A DNA stretch of 64,000 nucleotides from Sphingomonas prati (GCF_014643515.1 NZ_BMJP01000001.1:992001-1056000); one strand, 5' to 3'. Numbered from the stretch's first letter, positions 46,474 through 55,574 are shown. Program-made: numbers and translations. The notes: generated from the sequence alone by a model not told the origin.

Positions 46474-47028
46474 TCACATGCCGGACATCGCCGTCGTCGT
46501 CATCTGCTTCACATGCATCAGGTGACGCTCGATCACCGGCACCGCGGTGCTAGCAACCTGCTTCAGCGCCGGATCGGTGCCGTCGGTCGCGTAACCGCCA
46601 TGCAGCGCCCATGCCGTCTGATGCGCCTGCATCTGCTGCTGCAGGTACAGGTCGTCGAAGCTCGCCTTCGGTGCCTTCTTCAGCAGCGCGATCTTCGCCT
46701 CGTTGCCGGTCGACATCCGCGTGCCGGGCTTCGCGATCGTGCGGTCCGGGTTCTTCAGCGCCGCCATCAGCGTCTTCGTGGTCGCGGTGTGATCCGCAAC
46801 CATCTCGCGCGCAAACGCCTTCACGTCGGGGCGCTGCGCCTTCGACATCGCCAGCTTGCTCGATGCGATCTCGTACATGTCGCCGTCTGCGGCCAGCTTC
46901 ACATAATCGGTGGCCGACGTGCCGGTCATCAGCTGGACGCCGACGTCGGTCGGGCTCATCGTCTGGGCCACCGTCATACCGCTCGTCGCCAGCATCATCG
47001 CGCCGGCAATCATCATCATGCGCTTCAT
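46474..47028 (-). CDS. Exported DUF4142 protein
   Basis: The 184-residue product has a signal peptide (MKRMMMIAGAMMLATSGMTVA) and a DUF4142 ferritin-like helical domain (YVKLAADGDMYEIASSKLAM, PDVKAFAREMVADHTATTKT, YLQQQMQAHQTAWALHGGYA). Family members are periplasmic and of unknown function, often stress-associated. On the minus strand upstream, GGAAC (47090-47086) and TGTT (47068-47065) are separated by 17 bases, a weak match to EcfG-type general-stress promoters. A clear terminator follows. Confidence 0.9.
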   Translation of the reverse strand: MKRMMMIAGAMMLATSGMTVAQTMSPTDVGVQLMTGTSATDYVKLAADGDMYEIASSKLAMSKAQRPDVKAFAREMVADHTATTKTLMAALKNPDRTIAKPGTRMSTGNEAKIALLKKAPKASFDDLYLQQQMQAHQTAWALHGGYATDGTDPALKQVASTAVPVIERHLMHVKQMTTTAMSGM

Positions 47029-47188
47029 ATCGTTTACCTTAACTGTCGATCTTGATGGCTACCCAACACCGCGCGCCCGTTACCGGTTCCGCCCGTCCCG
47101 GCTGGCGTCCGCGCGCCGTCCGGGCTATTCGCCCCGCAAACCGCGGCGTCACGCCGGCGGATCCGAACGCGTACAGGACGAACATCTT

Positions 47189-48289
47189 ATGGGTTTCCGC
47201 TGCGGCATCGTGGGCCTTCCGAACGTCGGCAAGTCCACCCTTTTCAACGCGCTGACCGAAACCGCGGCGGCGCAGGCGGCGAATTATCCGTTCTGCACGA
47301 TCGAACCCAATGTCGGCCAGGTCGCGGTGCCTGACCCGCGGCTCGATACGATCGCCAAGATCGGCGGGTCGGCCAAGATCATCGAAACGCAGCTCGGCTT
47401 CGTCGACATCGCCGGCCTCGTCCGCGGCGCGTCGAAGGGCGAAGGGCTCGGCAACCAGTTCCTCGCCAACATCCGCGAAGTCGACGCGATCGTCCACGTC
47501 CTGCGCTGTTTCGAGGATGGCGACGTCACGCATGTCGAGGGCAAGGTCGATCCGATCGCCGACGCCGAGACGGTCGAGACCGAACTGATGCTCTCCGACC
47601 TCGAAAGCCTGGAAAAGCGCGTCCCCGCCGCGCAGAAGAAGGCGACGCAGGGCGACAAGGAAGCCAAGGTCGCGGCTTCGGTGCTCGGCCAGGCGCTCGA
47701 CCTGCTGCGCGAGGGCAAGCCCGCCCGCCTGACCGTACCGAAGGACGAGGACGAAGCCCGCGTCTTCGCACAGGCGCAGCTGCTCACCTCGAAACCCGTC
47801 CTCTACGTCTGCAACGTCGATGAAGCCGCCGCCGCCGACGGCAACGAACTCAGCGCCCGCGTCGCGGTGAAGGCCGCCGCCGAAGGTGCCAAGTCCGTTG
47901 TCGTCTCCGCCGCGATCGAGGCGGAGATCGCCACCATGGCCCCCGCCGACCGCGTCGAGTTCCTGTCCGACCTCGGCCTCACCGAAACCGGCCTCGCCCG
48001 CGTCATCCGGGCCGGCTACGACCTGCTCCACCTCCTCACCTTCTTCACCGTCGGCCCGAAGGAAGCCCGCGCCTGGACGATCGAACGCGGCTCGAAGGCC
48101 CCCCAGGCCGCCGGCGCGATCCACACCGATTTCGAACGCGGCTTCATCCGCGCCGAAACGATGGCCTATGACGACTATGTCGCCTTGGGCGGTGAAGCCG
48201 CGGCCCGCGATGCCGGCAAGCTGCGCTCCGAAGGCAAGGAATATGTCGTCGCAGACGGCGACATCCTGCTGTTCCGCTTCAACGTCTGA
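47189..48289 (+). CDS. ychF: Ribosome-associated ATPase YchF (OLA1 family)
   Basis: The 366-residue product is an Obg-related P-loop protein that prefers ATP. It shows GIVGLPNVGKSTLFNALTE (P-loop), YPFCTIEPNVG (switch I), FVDIAGLVRGASKGEGLGNQ (switch II), a coiled-coil insert around 130-200, and a C-terminal TGS domain (TFFTVGPKEARAWTIERGS through EGKEYVVADGDILLFRFNV). NKxD is replaced by the family's atypical VCNVDE. The ATG at 47189 gives the family start MGFRCGIVGLPNVGKS. Confidence 0.96.
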   Translation: MGFRCGIVGLPNVGKSTLFNALTETAAAQAANYPFCTIEPNVGQVAVPDPRLDTIAKIGGSAKIIETQLGFVDIAGLVRGASKGEGLGNQFLANIREVDAIVHVLRCFEDGDVTHVEGKVDPIADAETVETELMLSDLESLEKRVPAAQKKATQGDKEAKVAASVLGQALDLLREGKPARLTVPKDEDEARVFAQAQLLTSKPVLYVCNVDEAAAADGNELSARVAVKAAAEGAKSVVVSAAIEAEIATMAPADRVEFLSDLGLTETGLARVIRAGYDLLHLLTFFTVGPKEARAWTIERGSKAPQAAGAIHTDFERGFIRAETMAYDDYVALGGEAAARDAGKLRSEGKEYVVADGDILLFRFNV

Positions 48290-48360
48290 TCTGAGGGGCG
48301 GGGAGACGATCTTCGCCCTCACTCCCGCGATCACTTACGGCTGAACCACGCCCCCACCTC

Positions 48361-48420
48361 GTTTGGTTCGAGCTTGTCGAGAACGCTGCGCTGGCCTCCC
48401 CGCACGCTTGAGCCAAACGG
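48361..48420. repeat. Decayed copy of the GTTTGGTTCGAGC palindrome
   Basis: The left arm GTTTGGTTCGAGCTTGTCGA is close to the perfect palindrome at 23942, but the right arm survives only as CGCTTGAGCCAAACGG. It lies in the 185-base gap between ychF and the convergent ogt. No other feature is visible in that gap. Confidence 0.75.
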
Positions 48421-48474
48421 AAGAGCACGGCTCATCAGGGAAATCGGGTCCCCCGAGGCCCCACCCCCCCAAAC

Positions 48475-48987
48475 CTAGTCGAACAAATCCCCCCGCCCAC
48501 TTTCCAGCCGCAACAACCGCGCCTTCACCGCCATCCCACCCGCAAACCCCGTCAAAGCCCCCGCCGACCCCACCACCCGGTGGCACGGCACGATGATCGA
48601 AACCGGATTGCGCCCGTTCGCCGCCCCCACCGCCCGCGACGCGTCCGGCCGCCCGATCTGCCGCGCGATCGCGACATAGCTCCGCGTCTTGCCGTACGGG
48701 ATCGTCCGCAACGCCGCCCAGACCTCCCGCTGAAACGCCGTCCCACGCAGGTCGAGCGGCACGTCGAACCCCGTCGCCCGCCCCGCGAAATAGTCCTCGA
48801 GCTGCGCCTCGGCCCTGTCGAGCAGAGGATGCGGGACCGTCTCGGATGCAGCTACCAACCGCACCCGGCGCGGATCGTCGTCCGGCCACAGGACGGCCGC
48901 CAACCCGGCATCGCTCGCGATCAGCGTCAATGCCCCGACCGGGGACCGAACCACACGGCTCACCAGTTCCACCGCCACCTCTGCCAT
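48475..48987 (-). CDS. ogt: Methylated-DNA-protein-cysteine S-methyltransferase
   Basis: This suicide enzyme removes methyl groups from O6-methylguanine. The 170-residue product has the catalytic IIVPCHRVVGS motif, TAFQREVWAALRTIPYGKTRSYVAIA (wing and helix-turn-helix), and RAVGAANGRNPVS. It is the short Ogt form without an Ada N-terminal domain. ATG 48987 (MAEVAVELVSRVV) is chosen for family length. An in-frame start at 49122 would add 45 residues unlike the family. Confidence 0.95.
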   Translation of the reverse strand: MAEVAVELVSRVVRSPVGALTLIASDAGLAAVLWPDDDPRRVRLVAASETVPHPLLDRAEAQLEDYFAGRATGFDVPLDLRGTAFQREVWAALRTIPYGKTRSYVAIARQIGRPDASRAVGAANGRNPVSIIVPCHRVVGSAGALTGFAGGMAVKARLLRLESGRGDLFD

Positions 48988-49284
48988 ACCGCCCCCGCTA
49001 CCCCTGCCGTCCGATCGTCCTGATCGTCCCCACGCAGCTTCCCACGGAACGCTGCCCCGGTTGATCGCAAAGTCGCACCCCCGGCATCGAGCATGATGCT
49101 CTACCCGGGCGAACCGCGCCATACGAGGCCAAGCCGGTGTGCTTCCACCGACCGACGTTCACCCCCCGCCAAAACGTCGCGGCGTATGCATCTCACCGTC
49201 CCCTACGCAGACTGGACCACAACCGACGTCTCCGCCATCATCGGTTCAAGGCCCGCGTAAGCCGGGTGATCGCAGGAGACGGAC
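48988..49284. other. ogt-MaoC divergent intergenic region
   Basis: The 297-base divergent region has no gene I can support. The minus frame continuous with ogt (to 49122) has two Cys in a CRGCDF pattern but looks like read-through composition rather than domain sequence. No strong promoter hexamers were recognised. A ribosome site AGGAGAC precedes the MaoC-like start. Confidence 0.5.
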
Positions 49285-49749
49285 ATGGCGTGGTTCGAGG
49301 ATTTCGAAGTCGGGCAGACAGCCGCGTTCGGCCGCTACGTCGTCGACCGCGACGAGGTGCTCGACTTCGCCCGCAAGTACGACCCGCAACCCTTCCACCT
49401 CTCCGACGAAGCCGCCGCCGAAACCCATTTCAGCCGGCTCGCCGCCAGCGGATGGCACAGCACCGCCATGACGATGGCGATGATCGTCGCGAACATGGGC
49501 AACGACGGCGATGTCGGCGGCAGCCTGGGTGCGGCGGGCATCGACGAACTGCGCTGGCTCCGCCCGGTCCACCCCGGCGACATCCTGCGCTGCGAAACGG
49601 AAATCGTGACGGTCACCCCTTCCCGCACCCGCCCTGACCGCGGCACCGTCCGCACCCGCGTCACAGTCCTGAACCAGGACGACGTCCCCGTCCTGACGTT
49701 CATCCCCACCGCCCTCTTCCGCCGCCGCCCAACCGCAGCGGAGGCCTGA
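49285..49749 (+). CDS. MaoC-like hydratase/dehydratase (hot-dog fold)
   Basis: The 154-residue product has the MaoC hydratase motif YDPQPFHLSDEAAAETHFSR with the catalytic Asp and His of the hydratase-2 type, then GWHSTAMTMAMIV, and a hot-dog core (ELRWLRPVHPGDILRCETEI). It is a single-domain enoyl-CoA hydratase-like enzyme. Its acyl substrate is not evident. The start at 49285 follows AGGAGAC. Confidence 0.88.
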   Translation: MAWFEDFEVGQTAAFGRYVVDRDEVLDFARKYDPQPFHLSDEAAAETHFSRLAASGWHSTAMTMAMIVANMGNDGDVGGSLGAAGIDELRWLRPVHPGDILRCETEIVTVTPSRTRPDRGTVRTRVTVLNQDDVPVLTFIPTALFRRRPTAAEA

Positions 49750-50020
49750 GTACCCGCACGCTAGAAAACCCCGGCGCGCGGACGCGCGACTCGCCATAAA
49801 CGCGCCGACATCCGGGACCTGGTCCGCGATCCCGCTTCTGACGCGCAACCCCGCCTCACGTGGAGGATCAAGCGCTCTGAAGCTTATCCGACTTACCGAT
49901 GGCTGCCGGCTTCGCACGAATGCCTGCGTAATCGAATAAATCCCCAACTCTCGGGACGAACTCTATCGCGATGGCGCACTCGTCATCGATAATTCCGACC
50001 GGAACAGCCAGTTCCAACAC
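49750..50020. other. Upstream region of the sigma-54 promoter
   Basis: With the promoter, this 354-base gap between the MaoC-like gene and the TonB_C-like gene contains no gene. It is moderately A+T-rich near 49900-50000. TTCC-GACC-GGAA at about 49993-50004 is a small inverted repeat close to the promoter. Whether it binds a regulator is unknown. Confidence 0.4.
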
Positions 50021-50037
50021 TTGGCACGGTCCCTGCA
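50021..50037 (+). promoter_or_regulatory. Sigma-54 (RpoN) -24/-12 promoter
   Basis: The sequence TTGGCACGGTCCCTGCA matches the sigma-54 consensus TGGCACG-N4-TTGC with one mismatch (CTGC for TTGC) and the exact GG-to-GC spacing (GG at 50023-50024, GC at 50035-50036). The next gene starts at 50104, leaving a leader of about 55 bases if transcription starts about 12 bases downstream. Such promoters need an enhancer-binding activator, which is not encoded nearby. Confidence 0.75.
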
Positions 50038-50103
50038 ACCACCCTGATGTTGCCGCGATCGACGTGGCACCGGCTACCGGCCGACAGCCAAGGGACCACC
50101 GCC

Positions 50104-50562
50104 ATGTTCAATTTCGACCGCTCCGACGCTCAGCGTATTGCCGTTTCCGCCGCCGGCGCGATCCTCTTTTCCGGCCTCTGCATCAGCGGCGCGATCGCCC
50201 CGGCGCAGGCTTCCGCCGCCCCGGCGACCACGCTCGCCGCGTGGCAGGCCGACGCCGCGCAGCGCCTCGACGCCGCGATGGTCAAGGTTCCAGACAACGC
50301 CCGCCGCTTCGCACGCAACGACGCCGTGGTCTCCGCGACCGTCGGCCCCGACGGCACGCTATCGGACACGCATATCGTCCAGAGTAGTGGCAGCCGCACG
50401 GCGGATGTTGCCCTGCTCTCGCGCGCGGCGCAGCTTCGCCTGGCGCCGATGCCGGCCGATGCCGCCACGCGGACCGTCGTGCTGAAGGTCGCACTCATCG
50501 ACGGCGACGCGCCGCGCCCGCTCCGCCAACCACGCGCCACGGTCCGCTACGCCGCGCGCTGA
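50104..50562 (+). CDS. Secreted TonB_C-like domain protein
   Basis: The 152-residue product has an N-terminal signal or anchor segment (IAVSAAGAILFSGLCISGAI, then AQASA) and a C-terminal domain like the TonB C-terminal fold (VVSATVGPDGTLSDTHIVQS, DVALLSRAAQLRLAPMPAD). It lacks the Pro-rich spacer of a true TonB and sits alone rather than with exbBD, so energy transduction is unlikely. The ATG at 50104 is chosen for the signal. It is preceded by a sigma-54 promoter. Confidence 0.85.
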   Translation: MFNFDRSDAQRIAVSAAGAILFSGLCISGAIAPAQASAAPATTLAAWQADAAQRLDAAMVKVPDNARRFARNDAVVSATVGPDGTLSDTHIVQSSGSRTADVALLSRAAQLRLAPMPADAATRTVVLKVALIDGDAPRPLRQPRATVRYAAR

Positions 50563-50600
50563 AACGAAAGGGGCGGCCCGTCGCCGAGCCGCCCCCTTCG
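50563..50600. terminator. Bidirectional terminator between TonB_C-like gene and petC
   Basis: GGGGCGGC (50570-50577) pairs with GCCGCCCC (50588-50595) around a 10-base loop. On the plus side it is followed by CTTCGTCT. On the minus side it is followed by TTTCGTTTC. It sits between two convergent genes, so it probably ends both transcripts, with the stronger U-tract on the minus side for petABC. Confidence 0.75.
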
Positions 50601-50617
50601 TCTGGCAGAAACAGCGA

Positions 50618-51454
50618 TCAAGCCTGCGGCAGCGGCTTTGCCTTCTTGTCCGCCCAAATATTCTGGTACGCGAAGTATGCCAGCGTCGTCGCCAGCAGCA
50701 GGAACAGGATGACCGCAACGCCCGTGCGCTTGCGGTTCTCCAGCTTAGGTTCCGCGGTCCAAATCAGGAACGCAGATACGTCCTGCGCCATCTGGTCCAC
50801 CGTCGGCTTGGTGCCGTCCGCGTAGGACACCTGGCCTTCCGCCACCAGCGGCGGCGGCATCGCGATGTTCAGGTTCGCATAGACCGGATTGTAGTACAGC
50901 CCCGGGCCCGGCCGTGCTTCGGCCGGCAGGTCGGCCGGCGCCTTGCGGTACCCGGTCAGCAGGCCGTGGACATACTCCGCATGCCCCTCGCGCGCCTTCG
51001 TCATCAGCGACAGGTCCGGCGGCAGCGCATTGTTGTTCGCGGCCCGCGCGGCGACTTCGTTGGCGTACGGGCTCGGGAACATGTCGGACGGGATCGCCTT
51101 GCGCGTCGCCGGCTCGCCCGTGTCCGGGTTCACCGACGGCACCTCGATCGCCCAGTTCTTGGCGATCGCCTTCACTTCCGGCGCGGTGAAGCCAAGCTCG
51201 GTCAGGTCGCGGAACGCCACATGGCGCAGCGAATGGCAGGCGGCGCACACTTCCTTGTACACCTGGAACCCGCGCTGCAACTGCTGCCGGTCGAACCGAC
51301 CGAACGCACCGTCACTGGCGAACGCGACTTCCTGCGGCTCCACATGGAAATGATGCGCGGTATTCTCGACCGCCGGCTGGCGCGGGATGAGCATGGCGAC
51401 GACGAGCGCCATGACGAATACGAGCCCTGCAAGGAAGGCAATGATGCGAACCAT
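50618..51454 (-). CDS. petC: Cytochrome c1 of the bc1 complex
   Basis: The 278-residue product is the haem c subunit of complex III. It has the c-type haem motif VCAACHSLRHVAF, an axial Met in NIAMPPPLV and a C-terminal membrane anchor (VAVILFLLLATTLAYFAY). The N-terminus has one hydrophobic segment that works as a signal peptide. It follows petB by 21 bases and ends the petABC operon. Confidence 0.96.
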   Translation of the reverse strand: MVRIIAFLAGLVFVMALVVAMLIPRQPAVENTAHHFHVEPQEVAFASDGAFGRFDRQQLQRGFQVYKEVCAACHSLRHVAFRDLTELGFTAPEVKAIAKNWAIEVPSVNPDTGEPATRKAIPSDMFPSPYANEVAARAANNNALPPDLSLMTKAREGHAEYVHGLLTGYRKAPADLPAEARPGPGLYYNPVYANLNIAMPPPLVAEGQVSYADGTKPTVDQMAQDVSAFLIWTAEPKLENRKRTGVAVILFLLLATTLAYFAYQNIWADKKAKPLPQA

Positions 51455-51475
51455 CTAATACGACTCCCTTGGGGT

Positions 51476-52789
51476 TCAGGACGCGCGCGCGGGCACGGTG
51501 GCAACGCCACCTGCACCGAACGGCGCCGACTCCTGCGCCTCGCCGTGCAGCACGGATGCCGAGATCGACATCGGCAACGGCTTGGGCCGCTCGATCTTGG
51601 ACACGATCGGCAGGATGATCAGGAAGTGCGCGAAATAATAGGCCGCACAGAACTGGCTCAGCCGCACATAGGGCTCCTCCGCCGGGGCCTGACCCAGCCA
51701 GCCGAGCACCAGCACGTCGATGATCAGCGCGAAGAAGAACCACTTGTACAGCGGGCGGTAGTTGGACGACCGGACCGGCGACGTGTCGAGCCACGGCAGC
51801 ACGAACAGCAGCAGGATCGATCCGAACATCGCCATCACGCCCCACAGCTTGGCGGGGATCCACAGGAAGTTGACGGTGAACGACTTCAGGATCGCGTAGA
51901 ATGGCAGGAAATACCATTCGGGCACGATGTGGGCCGGCGTCGACAGCGGGTTGGCCGGGATATAATTGTCGGGATGCCCCAGCGCGTTCGGCATGAAAAA
52001 CACGAACAGCGAGAAGGCGATCAGGAACACGCCCAGCCCGAACCCGTCCTTGGCGGTGTAGTAGGGGTGGAACGGCACCGTATCCTGCGGCCCCTTCACA
52101 TCCACGCCGGTCGGGTTGTTCGACCCCGGAATGTGCAACGCCCAGATGTGCAGGATGATGACGCCCGCGATCACGAACGGCAGCAGATAGTGGAGCGAGA
52201 AGAACCGATTGAGCGCCGCATTGTCCGGCGCATAACCGCCGAGCAGCCACTCGCGGATCGGCTCGCCGACCAGCGGGATCGCCGAGAAGAAGCCGGTGAT
52301 CACCTGCGCGCCCCAGAACGACATCTGCCCCCAGGGCAGGACATAGCCCATGAACGCGGTCGCCATCATCAGCAGGAAGATGACGACGCCGAGCAGCCAG
52401 ATCATCTCGCGCGGGGCCTTGTACGAGCCGTAGTACAGCCCGCGGCCGATATGCATGTAGACCACGATGAAGAAGAACGACGCGCCGTTGGCATGCGCAT
52501 AACGCAGCAGCCAGCCCGAATTCACGTCGCGCATGATATGTTCGACGCTGTCGAACGCGATCGCGCCGTTGGCGGCATAATGCATCGCCAGGATGATCCC
52601 GGTGATGATCTGCAAGCCCAGCGCCGCACCCGCGAGCACGCCGAAGTTCCAGAAATAGTTGAGGTTGCGCGGCACCGGATAACCGGCGCCGACCGCGTTG
52701 TAGACCAGGCGAGGCAGCGGCAACCGCTCGTCGATCCACTGCGTGAACACGCTTTTCGGCGCATAATGGGCGGCCCAGGGAAAGCTCAT
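51476..52789 (-). CDS. petB: Cytochrome b of the bc1 complex
   Basis: The 437-residue polytopic product carries both haems b between helices II and IV: the paired His residues appear in [54 protein letters not shown] and [10 protein letters not shown]. The quinol-site motif [12 protein letters not shown] is intact. I start it at 52789 ([12 protein letters not shown]), preceded by GAGGAAA. It lies between petA and petC. Confidence 0.97.
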   Translation of the reverse strand: MSFPWAAHYAPKSVFTQWIDERLPLPRLVYNAVGAGYPVPRNLNYFWNFGVLAGAALGLQIITGIILAMHYAANGAIAFDSVEHIMRDVNSGWLLRYAHANGASFFFIVVYMHIGRGLYYGSYKAPREMIWLLGVVIFLLMMATAFMGYVLPWGQMSFWGAQVITGFFSAIPLVGEPIREWLLGGYAPDNAALNRFFSLHYLLPFVIAGVIILHIWALHIPGSNNPTGVDVKGPQDTVPFHPYYTAKDGFGLGVFLIAFSLFVFFMPNALGHPDNYIPANPLSTPAHIVPEWYFLPFYAILKSFTVNFLWIPAKLWGVMAMFGSILLLFVLPWLDTSPVRSSNYRPLYKWFFFALIIDVLVLGWLGQAPAEEPYVRLSQFCAAYYFAHFLIILPIVSKIERPKPLPMSISASVLHGEAQESAPFGAGGVATVPARAS

Positions 52790-52799
52790 CTGTGTTTCC

Positions 52800-53375
52800 T
52801 CAACCGATCTGGACGACGGTGTCGGAGTTAAATTTATACTCCGGCACATTCAGGTTCAGCGGGGCCGGACCCGACCGGATCCGCGCGGCGGTGTCGTAGG
52901 ACGATCCGTGGCACGGGCAGAAATACCCGCCATAGGAGCCGCGATTCTCGCCCTCGGTCACGCCCAGCGGCACGCAGCCCAGATGCGTGCAGACCGCTAG
53001 CGTGATCAGCCAGTTCTCCTTGCCGGGCTTGGTCCGCTCGGCCAGCGTCGCGGGATCGCGCAGCGACGACACGTCGACCGCATTCGCCTCCGCGATCTCC
53101 TTCGGCGTCAGGTTGCGGATGAACACCGGCTGCTTGCGCCACGATGTCTTGATGCCCATGCCGGGCGTGATCTTCGAAATGTCGACTTCAATCGATGCCA
53201 GCGCCAGCACGTCGGCGGAGGGGTTCATCTGGTTGATCAGCGGGATCAGCACGGTCAGGCCGCCGACTCCGGCCACGCTGACAGCGGCGATGTTCAACCA
53301 GTCGCGGCGACGGACGCCGACCCCCTCGACCTTCTCGGTCACTCCGGCCTGATCGACCACTTCGACATTCGCCAT
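52800..53375 (-). CDS. petA: Rieske iron-sulphur protein of the bc1 complex
   Basis: The 191-residue product has the [2Fe-2S] ligands in [10 protein letters not shown] and [14 protein letters not shown], and an N-terminal twin-arginine-type anchor ([20 protein letters not shown]) consistent with Tat export of the folded cluster domain. It begins at ATG 53375 ([12 protein letters not shown]) and is the first gene of petABC. trmL diverges upstream. Confidence 0.96.
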   Translation of the reverse strand: MANVEVVDQAGVTEKVEGVGVRRRDWLNIAAVSVAGVGGLTVLIPLINQMNPSADVLALASIEVDISKITPGMGIKTSWRKQPVFIRNLTPKEIAEANAVDVSSLRDPATLAERTKPGKENWLITLAVCTHLGCVPLGVTEGENRGSYGGYFCPCHGSSYDTAARIRSGPAPLNLNVPEYKFNSDTVVQIG

Positions 53376-53481
53376 CCGCTGGAACCCTCGACCCTTCGCC
53401 CTGTTTACGCCGTCGTGGTTCCGCCCATCGGGCGTCGCCAACGCGTCGCTTTGCCGCACGGACATGGCCTGCGACCGGTGA

Positions 53482-53511
53482 TTGATAGCCGCGCGCCGTG
53501 GGCGTTGCCAA
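53482..53511 (-). promoter_or_regulatory. Candidate sigma-70 promoter for petABC
   Basis: On the minus strand TTGGCA (53511-53506, five of six matches to TTGACA) is followed after 18 bases by TATCAA (53487-53482, four of six matches to TATAAT). The leader to the petA start would be about 100 bases. A pattern match only. Confidence 0.4.
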
Positions 53512-53564
53512 GTGCTTATGGCGGCGACATGACAGTTGCGACACGTTCGCATAGGGATGCGGCT

Positions 53565-54044
53565 ATGCGCATCTGCCTTCACCAACCCGATATCGCCGGA
53601 AATGTCGGCACCATTCTCCGGCTTGCAGCCTGCACGGGCGTCGCGGTCGACATCGTCGAACCCTGCGGTTTCGCGTTCGGCGACCGTGCGCTGAGACGCG
53701 CCGGCATGGACTATGCCGACGCAGTGGAGATCCGCCGGCACGCCGACTTCGACGCGTTCCAACGAAGCGGAACGAGCCGCCTCGTGCTGCTCACCACCAC
53801 CGGCGGCACCCGGCTGGACGCGGCGCAGTTCACGCCCGACGACATCCTGGTGATGGGCGCGGAGGGCTCCGGCGTCCCGCCCCATGTCCACGACGCGGCC
53901 GAGCTGCGCGTCCGGATTCCGATGCGGCCCGGCTACCGGTCCTTGAATGTCGCGGTCGCGGCGGGCATCGCGCTGGCCGAGGCGCTGCGCCAGACCGCGG
54001 GTTGGCCGGGCGATGCGGGAACAGCCATGGAAGACGAGTCATGA
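53565..54044 (+). CDS. trmL: tRNA (cytidine/uridine-34-2'-O)-methyltransferase
   Basis: TrmL is a SPOUT methyltransferase that methylates the wobble ribose of some leucine tRNAs. The 159-residue product starts MRICLHQPDIAGNVGTILRL and has the trefoil-knot motifs DILVMGAEGSGVPPHVHD and IPMRPGYRSLNVAVAAGIAL. I start it at 53565 for family length. An in-frame ATG at 53529 would add 12 residues. It diverges from petA and its stop overlaps hemF (ATGA). Confidence 0.92.
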   Translation: MRICLHQPDIAGNVGTILRLAACTGVAVDIVEPCGFAFGDRALRRAGMDYADAVEIRRHADFDAFQRSGTSRLVLLTTTGGTRLDAAQFTPDDILVMGAEGSGVPPHVHDAAELRVRIPMRPGYRSLNVAVAAGIALAEALRQTAGWPGDAGTAMEDES

Positions 54045-54874
54045 TCCATCTCGACCCGGAACAGCAGGCCGCGCGCGACTGGTTCGAATCGCTGCGCGAC
54101 CGGATCTGCGCCGCGTTCGAGGCGATCGAGCGCGAGATCGGCAGCGACGCGGCGTTCGACTATGCGCCGTGGGACCGCGAACCGGCCGGCGGCGGCGGCG
54201 GCGTCCGCGGCCTGATGAAGGGCCGCGTGTTCGAGAAAGTCGGGGTCAACGTCTCGACCGTCGGCGGCGCGTTCGAACCGCAATTCGCTGCATCGATCCA
54301 CGGCGCGGCCGAAAATCCGGCCTTCTTCGCCACGGGCATCAGCCTGGTCGCGCACATGGCCAACCCGCACGCGCCCGCCGTCCACATGAACTGCCGCTTC
54401 CTCACCACCACGAAACGCTGGTTCGGCGGCGGCGCGGACCTCAACCCCGCCATCGCTTATGAAGACGACACCGCGGCGTTCCACGCCCGGATGCAGGCGG
54501 CCTGCGACGCGCACGACCCGGCCTACTACCCACGCTTCAAGCAATGGGCGGACGAGTATTTCTACATCCCGCACCGCAAGGTCCACCGCGGCGTCGGCGG
54601 CATCTTCTTCGATCATCTCGAGCACGACTTTGCCGACGATTTCGCTTTCGTCCGCGACGTGGGCGAGGCGTTTCTCGACATCTTCCCACGCATCGTCCGC
54701 GGCCGGATGGCCACGCCCGCGACGGAAGCCGACCGCGACGCCATGCTCGCCTTCCGCGGCCGCTACGTCGAATTCAACCTCGTCCACGATCGCGGCACGT
54801 TGTTCGGCCTCAAGACCGGCGGCAACATCGACGCAATCCTGATGAGCCTGCCCCCGACCGCGACCTGGGCATGA
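54041..54874 (+). CDS. hemF: Oxygen-dependent coproporphyrinogen III oxidase
   Basis: HemF carries out the aerobic decarboxylation of coproporphyrinogen III in haem synthesis. The 277-residue product has GRVFEKVGVNVSTVGG, NPHAPAVHMNCRFL, WFGGGADLNPAIAYEDD, EYFYIPHRKVHRGVGGIFFD, and the C-terminal YVEFNLVHDRGTLFGLKTGG. It overlaps the trmL stop. Its place beside petABC fits haem supply for bc1, though shared regulation is not shown. Confidence 0.96.
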   Translation: MIHLDPEQQAARDWFESLRDRICAAFEAIEREIGSDAAFDYAPWDREPAGGGGGVRGLMKGRVFEKVGVNVSTVGGAFEPQFAASIHGAAENPAFFATGISLVAHMANPHAPAVHMNCRFLTTTKRWFGGGADLNPAIAYEDDTAAFHARMQAACDAHDPAYYPRFKQWADEYFYIPHRKVHRGVGGIFFDHLEHDFADDFAFVRDVGEAFLDIFPRIVRGRMATPATEADRDAMLAFRGRYVEFNLVHDRGTLFGLKTGGNIDAILMSLPPTATWA

Positions 54875-54888
54875 CCACGGCCAGGAAC

Positions 54889-54957
54889 CGTTCCCCGGCG
54901 CAGGCCGGGGCCTTGGTGCAACCGCTTTACCCAGCCCCCGCCCTCCGCCGGGGAACG
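54889..54957. repeat. Paired CCCCGGCG...CGCCGGGG palindromes after hemF
   Basis: Two units, TTCCCCGGCGCAGGCCGGGG near 54890 and CCCCGCCCTCCGCCGGGGAA near 54936 (opposite orientation), fill the 100-base gap between hemF and the acetyltransferase gene. They belong to the same family as the units at 40219-40336 and 58577-58636. Confidence 0.8.
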
Positions 54958-54974
54958 AGAGCGGCCACCCCACG

Positions 54975-55574
54975 ATGAGCCTCACCCCCGTCGCCCCAAC
55001 CGACGTCGCCACGGTCGTCACCACGCTGGAGATGACCCGCCGCCCCCCGGCCCGTCCGCTCCCGTCAGCGCCCCTCCGCCTCACCCACTGGCGGACACCC
55101 GGCCCGGCCGCCTACCGCACGCTGTTCGCCCGCGTCGGCACCCCCTGGCTCTGGTACTCGCGCCTGGCGATGGACGACGCGCGCCTGACCGCGATCCTCA
55201 CCGACCCGCAGGTCAGCGTCCACGCCGTGGTCGACCCGGCCGGGATCGAAGTCGGCATGCTCGAACTCGACCACAGCCTGTCCGGCACCTGCCGCATCGC
55301 CTATTTTGGGCTTATCCCCGAACTCGCCGGGCGCGGGCATGGCCGCTGGCTGATGGCGCATGCGCTGGCGCTCGGCTGGCGCGCCGATACTCGGCGGATG
55401 CTCGTCCACACCTGCACGCTCGATCATCCGCGCGCGCTCGGCTTCTACCGAGCACATGGCTTCGTCGCGATCGCCCGCACGCTGGAAACCTTCCCCGATC
55501 CGCGCGTCTCGGGGCTGCTCCCCGCCGACGCCGCGCCTCAGATCCCGCTGCTCTCCGCCGCCGTCGCGCGGTAG
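54975..55574 (+). CDS. GNAT-family N-acetyltransferase
   Basis: The 199-residue product has the acetyl-CoA-binding region VGMLELDHSLSGTCRIAYFG followed by LIPELAGRGHGRWLMAHALA (the R/Q-x-x-G-x-G/A loop) and LDHPRALGFYRAHGFVAIA. The substrate is unknown. A Pro-rich N-terminus precedes the domain. Its last 37 bases overlap the tail of the convergent membrane-protein gene. Confidence 0.88.
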   Translation: MSLTPVAPTDVATVVTTLEMTRRPPARPLPSAPLRLTHWRTPGPAAYRTLFARVGTPWLWYSRLAMDDARLTAILTDPQVSVHAVVDPAGIEVGMLELDHSLSGTCRIAYFGLIPELAGRGHGRWLMAHALALGWRADTRRMLVHTCTLDHPRALGFYRAHGFVAIARTLETFPDPRVSGLLPADAAPQIPLLSAAVAR

